A stretch of 64,000 nucleotides of DNA from Lysinibacillus macroides (GCF_001281525.1 NZ_LGCI01000010.1:1048051-1112050), one strand, 5' to 3'. Shown: positions 44,230 through 54,186, numbered from the stretch's first letter. The notes: a model not told the origin generated them from the sequence alone. Translations and numbers: made by a program.

Positions 44230-45941
44230 GCTTTTAGCTCCGTACTAATACGCTGCCATAGCTTTCTGTGTGCTTTTACATTTTCTGCTCGATCCGTAAA
44301 GATTTCGATTAAACGTAAAGGTTGCTTTTTCATTGTTGCAAACTTTTCTGATAGCTCGTCTATCGTATCCACACGTATATAATCCATATCATACATCTTG
44401 GCAACATCCTGGAATGTTAATGCCGTTGGTGTACCAAATAAATCTTCATAATGCGCCTCGACTGTTGACTGCGGTAAATAGGAGAAAATACCACCACCAT
44501 CATTATTCAACACAATAATAGTTAAGTTACATTGCTGATATCTCGAGGCAATTAAACCATTCACATCGTGTAAAAAGGCTAAATCTCCAATCAATAAATA
44601 GGTCTCTCGTTGATTTCCTTGACTTAAGCCCAACGCTGTTGATACCACTCCGTCAATACCATTTGCTCCACGATTGGCAAAAACGCGTAGATCCTTTGGT
44701 GTTGCGAGTAAAAATGTATCGATATCACGCACTGGCATACTACTGCTCACAAAAATATCACTACCATTAGGGATTAATTTCAACAAACGACTAACGATTG
44801 CACCTTCATCCTTAGCCACTTCTGCATGCTGTTCAATATGCATAGCTGCCAGTTCATTCGCTTTTTGCCATTCAGCTAAGTAGGTCTTTTCAAGTGCTAC
44901 GTTTGTTATTTCTAATTGTGTAAGCCATTGCCCAATATTGGCATGAATAAAATGTGTAGATACACCCGTAGCATCTCTAAACATGGCGTCTTCATCAATA
45001 ATGATATAGGCATTTGGCTGTGATTTTGAAATAAATTGCATGATGAATTTTGAGATAGGCTGCGCTCCTAAGCGCAAGACTGTCTCAGGTTGCACAAGTG
45101 TTTTAAAGTCCTCGCTTTTCATTATGGCATCATAGGTTGTTATAATATATGGTAAACAATCCTCTGGTATAGAAGCACGCATATTGGAGAGACTCTCAAC
45201 AATAGTTGGCCATTTTAACTGGCGGACAAATTCCCAGACAACGGCTAAATCCGTACCAAGTGCTAATTCCCCAATCACAATAAAGCCCTTTTTAGTCGCC
45301 TGTAAAATAGCAGAAAGCTCCTGTTGTGCATCATCGGTTGGAATTAATTGGCCCATATCGCTATGTTTAAACGTTGTTGTTGGCAATTCATTAGAAAAAT
45401 CAATTAATAATGGCTCACGGAACGGGACATTTACATGCACTGGACCAAAAGGGGCACTTGTTGCAATGGCTACTGCACGCGCAAGATGGCGTTCAATAAA
45501 AGGCAATGTCGGAGCAGCACCATCTGCTAATGGGAAATCCACACTCCATTTTACATGTGCACCATATAAATTGGGCTGATTGATGGCCTGTGGTGCGCCT
45601 ACTTCCCTTAATTCATGTGGACGATCAGCCGTCACTATTATAAGTGGCACACGTGCATAGCTTGCCTCCACAATCGCTGGAAAATAGTTTGCTGCGGCTG
45701 TACCAGATGTACATAATAAAACAACAGGCTTTGCAGTAGCCTTGGCTAGCCCTAAAGCAAAGAAAGCCGCAGAACGTTCATCTACCTGTCGATACATCGT
45801 TAGTTGCTTTGTTGAGGCAAATGCATAAGCAAGCGGTGTTGAGCGCGAGCCTGGACTAATGACAACATTTTTTATACCAGCCTGGACTAATGATGCAACC
45901 ATTGTATATACATAATCGCTTAAAATTTTACGTTCATTCAT
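44226..45941 (-). CDS. menD: SEPHCHC synthase MenD
   Basis: The 571-residue thiamine-diphosphate enzyme joins 2-oxoglutarate (as succinic semialdehyde) to isochorismate. It has the three-domain ThDP layout: the PYR domain starts VISPGSRSTPLAYAF (about 25), and the PP domain contains GANGIDGVVSTALG (about 425) and LNNDGGGIFSYLP (about 475), the magnesium and ThDP loop. Length is normal. It overlaps menF by eight bases and menH by four. Confidence 0.97.
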   Translation of the reverse strand: MNERKILSDYVYTMVASLVQAGIKNVVISPGSRSTPLAYAFASTKQLTMYRQVDERSAAFFALGLAKATAKPVVLLCTSGTAAANYFPAIVEASYARVPLIIVTADRPHELREVGAPQAINQPNLYGAHVKWSVDFPLADGAAPTLPFIERHLARAVAIATSAPFGPVHVNVPFREPLLIDFSNELPTTTFKHSDMGQLIPTDDAQQELSAILQATKKGFIVIGELALGTDLAVVWEFVRQLKWPTIVESLSNMRASIPEDCLPYIITTYDAIMKSEDFKTLVQPETVLRLGAQPISKFIMQFISKSQPNAYIIIDEDAMFRDATGVSTHFIHANIGQWLTQLEITNVALEKTYLAEWQKANELAAMHIEQHAEVAKDEGAIVSRLLKLIPNGSDIFVSSSMPVRDIDTFLLATPKDLRVFANRGANGIDGVVSTALGLSQGNQRETYLLIGDLAFLHDVNGLIASRYQQCNLTIIVLNNDGGGIFSYLPQSTVEAHYEDLFGTPTALTFQDVAKMYDMDYIRVDTIDELSEKFATMKKQPLRLIEIFTDRAENVKAHRKLWQRISTELKA

Positions 45942-47319
45942 GTAATTGTCCTCCTAGCGCACGAAGCATTGGACGAAATTTCACTAACGTCTCTTCGTAT
46001 TCAGATTGTGGCTCTGAATCTGCTACGATACCACCACCCGCATATAAATATGCACTATCTTTTAATAGTGCAGCTGAGCGTATAGCCACTGCAAATTCAC
46101 CATTACCCTCTGCATCCATCCAGCCAATTGGTCCCGCATATAGCCCTCGGTTCATCGGCTCATATTTACGAATAGCGGCAAGTGCCTCTTTACGTGGTAC
46201 ACCGCCTAAAGCTGGTGTTGGATGCAATGATTTTGTAAGCTGTAATATCGTTGCTTCTTGATTCAATTGACCTTCAACAGGCGTATATAGATGTTGAATA
46301 TCACGTATTTTTAGTAAACGTGGTCGATCCGGAATCGTCATATTTACACAATTTTTGCGGAATGTATCTGCAATCATATCCACCACATATTGATGCTCGC
46401 CATCATTTTTAGGGTCATTTAACAAGCTTTGCCCATAGGCTTCATCTTCCTCTGCTGTCTTTCCTCGCTTAATCGAGCCAGCTATACAAGATGAAAAAGC
46501 ACGCCCATCCTCCACTTTTACAAGACGCTCAGGCGATGCACCAAAAAACAATAAATTCTGACGTTCTAAACCAAATAAATAGCTTTCAGGTTGCTCATGA
46601 ATAATTTGTGACAGCACTTGTGGCGCAGATACAGGCTCTTTAAATTGCAATGCAAGCGACCGTGCAATCACAACTTTCCCTGCCCTTTTTTGTTTAATTA
46701 ATGCTGTTACTTGGTCAATCGAAGCTAAATATGGGTCCTTATATGGCTCAAAATAACTTGTAATTTTAGGCTTTGAATACGTTTTCACTTCTTTAACCTG
46801 TGCCGCATGAATTAAATGATCTCGCTCCTTACGTAATGCTTCAAGTCGCTCTTCATCCTGCTGACCCTGTGTTAAAAGATGAAGGCTGACGTATGCCTTA
46901 TCATCACGTATGACAAGCTGAAAGGTTGCTAGTGCAAAATAAGCTTCTGGAAAGCCCGTCCACTCTCCATCAACATTATTCTGTGGGTCAAATGTAAAAC
47001 CGCCAAACAAAATAGGCTGTAGCTCGCTTTGCCCTTTTGGACAATTTTCGGTTAATTTTTTCCATTCTTTTTCTACAGCATCAAAACGTTCATCTTTTGC
47101 ATTGTTTTGAATGGTATGGGCATGTCCAAGTCCCACTAAAGTCATTGTTTTTTCTCTATTTTGCCAATAAAATCGTTCACCTTTATAACACTCTTCGCCT
47201 GCTGCATAAAATGCCAATGCAGATAGGCGGCTTACTTCAATTGTTTCCATATAAAAATGAAGGTTTTGGCCCAAAGAGTCCACTTCTACCTCTGTGGCTT
47301 GGTACCACTTCTGTTGCAT
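45934..47319 (-). CDS. menF: Isochorismate synthase MenF
   Basis: The 461-residue chorismate-binding enzyme turns chorismate into isochorismate, the first step of menaquinone synthesis. Family motifs in the C-terminal half include VVIARSLAL, the ESYLFGLERQNLLFFGASPE stretch, SCIAGSIKRG, and the LHPTPALGGVPR and YAGPIGW segments near the C-terminus. A frame 12 codons longer exists; GGAGG is 8-9 bases before the ATG at 47319. It leads the minus-strand men operon and is divergent from menA across a 226-bp spacer. Confidence 0.95.
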   Translation of the reverse strand: MQQKWYQATEVEVDSLGQNLHFYMETIEVSRLSALAFYAAGEECYKGERFYWQNREKTMTLVGLGHAHTIQNNAKDERFDAVEKEWKKLTENCPKGQSELQPILFGGFTFDPQNNVDGEWTGFPEAYFALATFQLVIRDDKAYVSLHLLTQGQQDEERLEALRKERDHLIHAAQVKEVKTYSKPKITSYFEPYKDPYLASIDQVTALIKQKRAGKVVIARSLALQFKEPVSAPQVLSQIIHEQPESYLFGLERQNLLFFGASPERLVKVEDGRAFSSCIAGSIKRGKTAEEDEAYGQSLLNDPKNDGEHQYVVDMIADTFRKNCVNMTIPDRPRLLKIRDIQHLYTPVEGQLNQEATILQLTKSLHPTPALGGVPRKEALAAIRKYEPMNRGLYAGPIGWMDAEGNGEFAVAIRSAALLKDSAYLYAGGGIVADSEPQSEYEETLVKFRPMLRALGGQLHE

Positions 47320-47545
47320 GAAAATTACCTCCGTTGTTGCAATGTACATTATCACAATTGCTTGGCAACTCTATGATTCGTACCGTTGCCTATCGCTTAT
47401 TTTTTACTTTCAGTTCATAAATGCATGTTCTATTGTATCACTTTTTGTCATTAAACAGTATGTAATAAGCTGTGAACCTACCCATTTTCTCATTCTTCGT
47501 TTAAAATAAGAAGAGTCGACAACATTTGAAGGAGAGAAAGACCTT

Positions 47546-48466
47546 ATGACCAAAGTCATTGAAGCTGATAGGGGTTTGAAAGTTTGGTGGCATTTAACAC
47601 GACCTCATACTTTAACCGCTTCATTTGTTCCAGTATTCCTAGGAACAGCAATTGCTCTAGCAATTGAAAAGGAAACCATTGATTTTGGACTATTTTTTGC
47701 TATGCTCATCGCAAGTATGCTGATTCAGGCAGCAACAAATATGTTCAATGAATATTATGATTACAAATTAGGCTTAGATAACGAGCATTCTGTTGGGATT
47801 GGCGGAACGATTGTCCGTCATGGAGTGCAGCCGAAAACGATTATGTTGATTGCATTAAGCTTTTATGCCATTGCCGTGCTTCTTGGCATTTATATATGTG
47901 CCTCAACATCTTGGTGGTTAGCAGCTGTCGGACTTGTTTGTATGCTGATTGGTTTCTTATATACAGGTGGACCATACCCAATCGCCTATTCTCCATTTGG
48001 TGAAATTGTCTCTGGCGCAGTAATGGGGATGGGCATTGTATTAATTGCCTTCTATATTCAAACGCTTACAGTAACACTGGATGCCGTGTTGCTTTCTGTC
48101 CCAAGCATGATTCTAGTTGGTGCCATTATGTTATCGAACAATATACGTGATATTGTGGGTGATACAGAGGGTGGACGAAAAACCTTGGCTATTTTGGTAG
48201 GGCGTGGTCATGCCATTTCTGTATTATCTGGCTTTTTTATTGTGTCCTATTTATGGGTAATTGCCCTTGTTGCCATAGATGGCATTACATTTTGGGCACT
48301 TATTATATTTGTAAGTGTGCCAAAACCATTACGCGCTATTCAAATTTTCCGTGACAAAAAAGAAGCCAAAGAAGTAATGCCTGCGATGAAGTATACAGCG
48401 CAAACCAATACAATTTTCGGCTTCCTATTAGGAATCGGTTTATTAGCTCATTATTTTCTTTCTTAA
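47546..48466 (+). CDS. menA: 1,4-Dihydroxy-2-naphthoate polyprenyltransferase
   Basis: The 306-residue UbiA-family membrane enzyme attaches the polyprenyl chain to dihydroxynaphthoate. The first aspartate-rich motif is NMFNEYYDYKLGLDN (about 74-88) and the second is NNIRDIVGDTEGGRKTLA (about 193-210). About eight or nine helices are predicted. GGAG precedes the ATG by 9-10 bases. It is divergent from menF; the 226-bp spacer must hold both promoters, which are not clear enough to call. Confidence 0.95.
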   Translation: MTKVIEADRGLKVWWHLTRPHTLTASFVPVFLGTAIALAIEKETIDFGLFFAMLIASMLIQAATNMFNEYYDYKLGLDNEHSVGIGGTIVRHGVQPKTIMLIALSFYAIAVLLGIYICASTSWWLAAVGLVCMLIGFLYTGGPYPIAYSPFGEIVSGAVMGMGIVLIAFYIQTLTVTLDAVLLSVPSMILVGAIMLSNNIRDIVGDTEGGRKTLAILVGRGHAISVLSGFFIVSYLWVIALVAIDGITFWALIIFVSVPKPLRAIQIFRDKKEAKEVMPAMKYTAQTNTIFGFLLGIGLLAHYFLS

Positions 48467-48467
48467 A

Positions 48468-48500
48468 AGCTGCGGCAGCCTTAACGGGTTGCTGCTTTTT
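48468..48500. terminator. Terminator between menA and the dipeptidase gene
   Basis: GCGGCAGCC (48472-48480) pairs with GGTTGCTGC (48487-48495; two G-T pairs) and is followed by seven T. It overlaps the stop of the convergent dipeptidase gene. Confidence 0.65.
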
Positions 48501-49407
48501 TTACATAGCGTTTAAAATTGTGACTAGTAATGCCTAGTACCTCTTCCTCTGAAAAACGTGTGCGTAATGCCGCTACTAAATTTTGTGTCTCTCCTGCATG
48601 TGCTAAACCATCGACAACCCTATCAATACCATCAAAATCGGAGCCTAACCCGATATGCTCAACACCTACGAGGTTCGCCAAATGCTCCACATGGTTTACT
48701 AAATGCGCTAATGTTGCCTCCTCACCAATAAAAGGTGGATAGTAAACAACATGGATATGTCCCCCATGATTGACAAGAGCCTTGGCTTGCGCATCTGTTA
48801 AATTACGTGGATGGTCACAAAGTGTGCGAGCATTACTATGACTTGCAATAATATGCTTCGCTAACGGCAAGACATCCCAAAAGCTTTGTTCATTTAGATG
48901 GGAGACATCCATAATAATATCGCGCTCATTTAATAATTGTATGACCTCTTCACCAAATGGCTTCAACCCAAGACTTGCATCCTGTTCAGCGCCATGAGCT
49001 ATAGCATTTTCCTCATTCCATGTTAATCCTACTAATTTTACACCAGCATCTAAAATGGCGATGAGCTTGGTTAAATCCTCACCAATTGCACCACAGCCCT
49101 CTAAGCTTAAAATGGCGCCTATTTCATGGGGTGCCAATTGCTCTAACTGCGCCCAATCGGTAATATGCACCATCCCCTCTGTTTGTAATACATGGGTATG
49201 AAATGCTTCAATTTGACGCACCACCTCAAGAAATTGCTGATGTTGCGGTATGTTTGGATTAATAAAGATCGCAAATACCTGAGCCTCTACCTGCCCTAAT
49301 TGTAGTCTTTTTTGATTCGCATCTATATGGGTATCGTCTGCAAAGTTGGCTGTTTCAAGTGTCGTTAATTTTAACAGTGCATCACAATGTAAATCAATAA
49401 TCTTCAT
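48481..49407 (-). CDS. Membrane-dipeptidase-family (M19) metallopeptidase
   Basis: The 308-residue protein is an M19 renal-dipeptidase relative. Zinc ligands are visible: DLHCDALL (H7, D9), ILSLEGCG (bridging Glu, about 122), MDVSHLNE (His, about 191) and IIASHSNAR (His, about 212); GLGSDFDGID (about 282) supplies the aspartate. Members cleave dipeptides, often with a D-residue at the second position. No signal peptide is visible, so it is likely cytosolic. It stands alone on the minus strand, with its own ribosome site. Confidence 0.9.
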   Translation of the reverse strand: MKIIDLHCDALLKLTTLETANFADDTHIDANQKRLQLGQVEAQVFAIFINPNIPQHQQFLEVVRQIEAFHTHVLQTEGMVHITDWAQLEQLAPHEIGAILSLEGCGAIGEDLTKLIAILDAGVKLVGLTWNEENAIAHGAEQDASLGLKPFGEEVIQLLNERDIIMDVSHLNEQSFWDVLPLAKHIIASHSNARTLCDHPRNLTDAQAKALVNHGGHIHVVYYPPFIGEEATLAHLVNHVEHLANLVGVEHIGLGSDFDGIDRVVDGLAHAGETQNLVAALRTRFSEEEVLGITSHNFKRYVKKAATR

Positions 49408-49454
49408 CCTCTCACCTCTACAGCTATTATACTGTTTTCATGAGGGAAAGCTTC

Positions 49455-49904
49455 CTAAATTTTATCTTGTGGTGTATCTGAGGAGCCAAATTCTTCAAGT
49501 TCTATAAAATCATCTGATTTTGGTGTTGATGAGAGTAAATCCTCTTCCACTGGTCGTAAGTGTTCTTCTTTTTTCTCTGCATGTTCCACACAGGTCAATG
49601 CTTTTGGCATAGCTTCTAAACGCCCGATTGGAATGTCTTCACCACAAACAGCACATTTGCCATATGTCCCATCGTTCATTGCTTGTAGGGCTTCCTTAAT
49701 TTCCTCCGCATCATCACCACGATGCTCATCAATCGCCATTTCAGTAAGCTGATCCGTTAAATCACTGGCATTATCTGCTGGATGATTGTCATAATTAGAT
49801 AGCTCTGTCGCCTGAGGTCGTTCAGATTCGTCTAATCGCTGTTCAATTTCTTGCAATTCTTGCTCCAATTGTCTTTTTAACCTTTGCATTACTTGTTGAT
49901 CCAC
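49455..49904 (-). CDS. yteA: DksA/TraR-like zinc-finger protein (YteA)
   Basis: The 149-residue protein has an N-terminal coiled-coil region (QRLKRQLEQELQEIEQRL) and a C-terminal zinc finger with CAVCGEDI and a later TCVEHAE. This is the TraR/DksA plan, and length and acidic composition fit the YteA family of bacilli, often noted as sporulation-associated. DksA relatives bind RNA polymerase near the secondary channel. The fourth zinc ligand seems to be His rather than Cys. It lies near the men cluster as in B. subtilis. Confidence 0.85.
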   Translation of the reverse strand: MDQQVMQRLKRQLEQELQEIEQRLDESERPQATELSNYDNHPADNASDLTDQLTEMAIDEHRGDDAEEIKEALQAMNDGTYGKCAVCGEDIPIGRLEAMPKALTCVEHAEKKEEHLRPVEEDLLSSTPKSDDFIELEEFGSSDTPQDKI

Positions 49905-49979
49905 AAAGATCCCCTCCTTATGCTTTCATGTTTTCCGAATTTACGCTTTCTAAAACATGTCAGCATAAGGAAGCTCCTT

Positions 49980-50741
49980 TTACTTACTTGTGTAAGCTAT
50001 AATGGCATCACGTAAAAACTGTACTGCACCTGCTGTACTACGCTCATTATAATATGCTGCAAAACGTTCATCTGCTATATACATTTGTGCAAGACCTGCA
50101 TGTGCTTCCTTCGAATATTCCTTCCATGTAAAGCTTAGCCATCGTTTATGCAGTTCCGCTACCTCCATTGCGATATCACTTGTGGCATCCCCTAGTTCCA
50201 TTGCTTCAGCTAAACGCTCAAACATTTGCTGCTCTAGCTGCTGCATTTCTTGGTACTGCTGCTCTGTCATATTCATAAGCTTGGCATTCGAAGCATCCAC
50301 TGTTTCATCACCATATTTTTCACGAATTTCTTGGCCATATTGTTTTTCATTATCCGCGATTAGCTTTTCTTTAAAGCCTTTAAATTTTTCTTCATTTGAC
50401 ATAGGTTGTTCCTCCTCAATGGATTGTATTGTTTTTTCTACTGTTTGTAAGATTTCCTCAAGCTGCTGCTTGCGTTTTAACAACGCTGCTTGATGTGCTT
50501 TCAGTGCTTTAAAATGCTGAAAGTTAGGCGCCTGAATAATGTCTTGAATAGTCGATAGCTTCATATCTAATGCCCTGTAAAATAAAATCTGTTGGAGCAT
50601 ATCGACTTCAAACTGTCTGTAAAAGCGATAGCCTGCCTCATTCGTCCTCGCTGGCTTCAATAACCCGATTTCATCATAATAGCGCAGCGTTCTTGTACTA
50701 ACCCCCGATAAATTAGCAAGCTCTTGAATGGTATATTCCAT
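49980..50741 (-). CDS. MerR-family regulator with TipAS-like ligand domain
   Basis: The 253-residue protein has an N-terminal MerR winged helix (YTIQELANLSGVSTRTLRYY to about 70), a long dimerisation coil (about 78-115, KRKQQLEEILQTVEKTIQ) and a C-terminal domain of about 130 residues like TipAS, which in TipA binds thiopeptide antibiotics. Conserved TipAS-type segments include EVAELHKRWLSFTW and MYIADERFAAYY. It probably senses a drug-like molecule and activates its own promoter; no efflux gene is adjacent. Confidence 0.9.
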   Translation of the reverse strand: MEYTIQELANLSGVSTRTLRYYDEIGLLKPARTNEAGYRFYRQFEVDMLQQILFYRALDMKLSTIQDIIQAPNFQHFKALKAHQAALLKRKQQLEEILQTVEKTIQSIEEEQPMSNEEKFKGFKEKLIADNEKQYGQEIREKYGDETVDASNAKLMNMTEQQYQEMQQLEQQMFERLAEAMELGDATSDIAMEVAELHKRWLSFTWKEYSKEAHAGLAQMYIADERFAAYYNERSTAGAVQFLRDAIIAYTSK

Positions 50742-50762
50742 CTTGTCACCTCCATTAATGCT

Positions 50763-50793
50763 ACTGTAAACGTTAACGCAACGTTAAAGTCAA
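50763..50793 (-). promoter_or_regulatory. Autoregulated MerR-type promoter with 19-bp spacer
   Basis: On the minus strand -35 TTGACT (50793-50788) and -10 TACAGT (50768-50763) are separated by 19 bp, the over-long spacing typical of MerR-activated promoters. The spacer carries the repeat TTAACGTT-GCG-TTAACGTT, whose AACGTT cores are self-complementary. It lies directly before the MerR/TipAS gene. Confidence 0.78.
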
Positions 50794-50912
50794 TAAAAAA
50801 AACAAAATAATTTAATCCTAACTCTCCCTTCAGTTATATAATTCCACAAATACCTATAAATTCATATTTATAAGCCGATACAACTAGTAAATATTTCATA
50901 GGGTGTGAAAGG

Positions 50913-52230
50913 ATGAAGTGTCCAAATTGTCATCATAAAAATCTTACAGACAGTAAATTTTACTCAGGCTGTGGCAGTAAACTCACGTATTCATCATTAT
51001 CAAAAAAAGGTATCCCAGTATGGGCAACTATCGTATGATCCGTCTGTTTTATCGCAATGGGTGGGCTTGGCTATGCATATTGGGATTTTTTCACGGATCA
51101 AAAGAATATTTCAAATACTTACACGGAAACAAATGATCATCAGCAATTAAATGCCCAACAAGTTTCCTCTGAAGAACTGATCAAAAAAACAAGAAACGCA
51201 TGCACAGCAAGTTGATCGTGTCACACTTATAAAGGAAATCCAGCAAAAGGTATTCACTATCCTAACTAACAACGGGCAAGGCTCTGGCTTTCTCTATAAA
51301 AAAGGTGGGTATGTTATTACAAATGCACATGTTGTCGAAGGTGAAGTACATGCCATCATTCGTAATTCAATGGACCAAGAATCACCAGGTACTGTCATCG
51401 GTATATCCGATCGCTATGACATCGTGTTAATACAGGTATCTAGCTATCAAGACACCGAACCACTAGATATTGAAACCATTGAATCCCCGATAGGCTTAGA
51501 GGTCAGTGCATTTGGTAGTCCACAAGGCTTTGAAAATTCGGCTTCTATTGGCTACATAACAGGCAATAAACGTGATATGGAACTTGAAAATTTTATATAT
51601 AAGTATATCTATTAGGTCGATGCACAAATTGATAAAGGTAGTAGTGGTGGTCCATTGGTTGATGTCAGTACAAGCAATGTAGTAGGGATTAATTCGCTAC
51701 TTTACACAACTGAAACAAGTACGAATTTTGCCTTCTCCATCCCTCTTTATAGCATGCTTGACCAATTTGATGGATGGATTACTAAGCCCCTGTCTGCAAA
51801 CGAGATTCGCTCTGTTGCAAATGTATATGTAAGTAGCCAAGAAGCCCCTATTGAACAAGAAACAACGAACGAAACAGATGCCCAATTAGCAGGACAATTT
51901 GTGCAAGCATTTCGACTCTATTACGAAATGGCACTCAATGAAGGTGATTTTTACTGGATTACCGATATGCTTGCACCCGGAAGTTCCGCCTATCAAGAAT
52001 TAGAGAAATATATGGATGAAATTGCGTATCAAGGACATTATTTCTATTTTACAGGCAATGAAGTGCTAGATGTCCAATATTCAAACGGTCAATACTATGT
52101 CGACATGAATGAAACGTTTGATTTCTATGATGCACAAAGCAACTATCAATTCTATGATCGCTATAAGACCTATACGGTGATTATAGATGATTATGGTGCT
52201 TATAAAATTGCAAATATTAAAATTCACTAG
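50913..52230 (+). pseudogene. Broken zinc-ribbon / HtrA-like serine protease gene
   Basis: Read across frames, this gene encodes an N-terminal zinc ribbon (MKCPNCHHKNL; the third cysteine is now Tyr in YSGCGSKL), a membrane segment, and a trypsin-like domain with His in TNAHVVEG, Asp in DRYDIVLIQV and Ser in DKGSSGGPLV. A C-terminal domain of about 150 residues follows. It is broken by TGA at 51036-51038, a frameshift in an A run near 51182-51190, and TAG at 51613-51615. Intact relatives are membrane-anchored proteases of bacilli. The last 190 codons (51655-52230) remain open and could in theory still be expressed. Confidence 0.8.
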
Positions 52231-52338
52231 TTTTGATGCTATATTGTCTTTGATTAGCTGTTATCGATTGTAAACTCATTTATTTGTCCCTCCGTCATGA
52301 TGTAAAGCCGTCTAGCTCTAAAATAGGTGAGCATATAG

Positions 52339-52521
52339 TTTATAAATTACGCAGGTAACAATCTAATAGAGAACAACACATTCGTAGAAGTAAAGGAAAA
52401 TCGACCAAACGCGGGAATCATGGAGAATCCAGATGAAAAACCAGCTAATTTCATATCCTTATGCGGTTTCGTTTATGCAAAGATAATTAGTAAGACATTG
52501 CCAAAACCCTATGATTGCTAA
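52339..52521 (+). other. Open 60-codon frame without a start, probable gene relic
   Basis: Within the gene-poor stretch 52231-52824 one frame between stops reads a protein-like sequence (NNTFVEVKENRPNAGIMENP, then CGFVYAKIISKTLPKPYDC). No start codon or ribosome site is near. A further frame, KEEYLYKTYDCPTWQLIKNH, follows. I do not recognise the family; this looks like the remains of one or two genes. Confidence 0.3.
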
Positions 52522-52824
52522 AAAGAAGAATATTTGTATAAGACATATGATTGCCCTACATGGCAGTTGATAAAAAATCATTCTTTTACGAAGTCGCATG
52601 CATGCCATTTTACATGGGTCATTTTCAGAATTACAATAGCATGTCAGATTCAGTGCTATTTTTAAATGTCATGGTGCCTTAACCATCAAAACAGCATCAT
52701 ATTCAAGCTAATCGGAAATGAAGGTTTTCAGAATAAAAAGTTCCATTTTTAGGTATATATACTCGAATACACTTAATTTTAACCAAATTTAACATGCTAT
52801 ATAATTTATGGAGGTAATTTTATA

Positions 52825-53531
52825 ATGGCAAATACAAATTGGCAAAGGAAAGATATTAGTATTCATTATTTAGATGAGGTAAGGGGGGCTATACCGTTTG
52901 GGGCTGTACAAGCACAACTAATGCTTCAAATAGTAGATTATTTTAATGCAAACCCAAAAAAAATTATAGATTTAGGATGTGGAAATGGTTTTTTAGCTGA
53001 AATATTACTTAAATCTTATCCTGAAGCTATAGCTATATTAATAGATCATTCAGAACCAATGATTGAAAATGCAAGAATAAATATGAAGGATTATCTTGAA
53101 AGATGTGAAATGATTAATGGAGATTTTAGTGAAAGCCTTACTGAATATGCTGATAGAGGAACAGTAGATTGTATCGTTTCAGGCTATGCGATACACCACC
53201 TTTCTAATGAACAGAAAAGAATATTATATAGCGAAATATTTGATATATTAGCGCAAGGAGGCATATTCATTAATATTGAACATGTTGCTTCTGCTACCCC
53301 TAAAATAGAAAATTACATGATGAATTTTTTATTGACCATATAGCAGCATATAATAATAAAGATAGATCTACGGCATCTATCGAATACTATAGCCGCCCAG
53401 ATAAAATGGATAATCGATTGGAAAGAGTCGATGTTCAATTAAATTGGTTAGAGGAAATAGGTTTTAATCATGTAGATTGTTATTTTAAATGGATGGAATT
53501 GGCTGTATTTGGTGGAGTTAAGCAAGCATAA
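52825..53531 (+). pseudogene. Class I SAM methyltransferase gene with one frameshift
   Basis: The first frame (52825-53343) gives a normal methyltransferase start: motif I KIIDLGCGNGFLAE (about residues 51-64), then ILIDHSEPMI and VDCIVSGYAIHHL. It then stops abruptly after MMNFLLTI. The missing C-terminus continues in another frame, from FIDHIAAYNNKDRSTASIEY to ELAVFGGVKQA with TAA at 53529-53531. One T lost from a T7 tract at 53325-53330 (six T now) explains this. The gene is AT-richer than the core genes. It may be inactive, phase-variable or a sequencing error. Confidence 0.8.
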
Positions 53532-53855
53532 TATTTTACCTAGTTAATCAAATTTGTAAATTGAGAAGGCTCTAATATCCAAGCTAAATAATCTTTTTTG
53601 TACAAATATAGTACTATATATTCTTTTAGGAATGCATAGTCGTGATTCTATAATAAAGTATAGGAGAATCTCATCTGTACATCAAGCGCTAGATGGCTGG
53701 TTATTATAATCAAACACTTTCTATAACTATAAACTTACTTAACGAGGGCATTCTACATCAATTGTGTGGGATGTCCCCTATTGAAAGATGCCTAATTTTA
53801 CGTATTCTCAATCGTCATATACTTTTTTATAAATTGTATGGAAACTCCAATATTT

Positions 53856-53907
53856 ATGATAGAACCCCACTAGTTTGGTCATGCTAACCTATCCAGCGAT
53901 TGATCAG
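53856..53907. repeat. Dispersed repeat, copy A
   Basis: A stretch of 51 bases beginning ATGATAGAACCCCACTAG is identical, except for one base, to 63950-64000 at the window end, in the same orientation. It lies in the gene-free stretch 53532-53978 before the tRNA operon terminator. No coding function is evident. Confidence 0.75.
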
Positions 53908-53978
53908 GGCTATCCGTCAGTTTCACGCTTCGTTCCAGCTAATAGGTACTTCTATCCGACTCTCTTCTTTTTAAACAG

Positions 53979-54018
53979 AAAAAAAGTGCAATAGATGATT
54001 GTTCATCTACTGCACTTT
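53979..54018 (-). terminator. Terminator of the 5S-tRNA operon
   Basis: On the minus strand AAAGTGCAGTAGATGA (54018-54003) pairs with TCATCTATTGCACTTT (53998-53983; one G-T pair) and a run of seven U follows. It is 4 bases after the last tRNA. Confidence 0.9.
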
Positions 54019-54021
54019 GTA

Positions 54022-54093
54022 TGACCCGTACGGGATTCGAACCCGTGTTACCGCCGTGAAAGGGCGGTGTCTTAACCACTTGACCAACGGGCC
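54022..54093 (-). tRNA. tRNA-Glu (UUC)
   Basis: Clover-leaf with 7-bp acceptor GGCCCGT/ACGGGTC and anticodon loop CTTTCAC, anticodon TTC. The CCA end is not encoded. Last tRNA of the operon. Confidence 0.95.
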
Positions 54094-54098
54094 CATGG

Positions 54099-54186
54099 CG
54101 GAGAAGGAGGGATTTGAACCCTCGCGCCGGTTACCCGACCTACACCCTTAGCAGGGGCGCCTCTTCAGCCTCTTGAGTACTTCCCC
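54099..54186 (-). tRNA. tRNA-Ser (GCU)
   Basis: Class II tRNA of 88 bases with long variable arm; acceptor GGGGAAG/CTTCTCC; anticodon GCT; G73 and CCA encoded. Confidence 0.95.

Noticed and set aside
53693..53887. 64-codon plus-strand frame
   Set aside because: No ribosome site, no family resemblance, and its end overlaps the dispersed repeat; probably chance.
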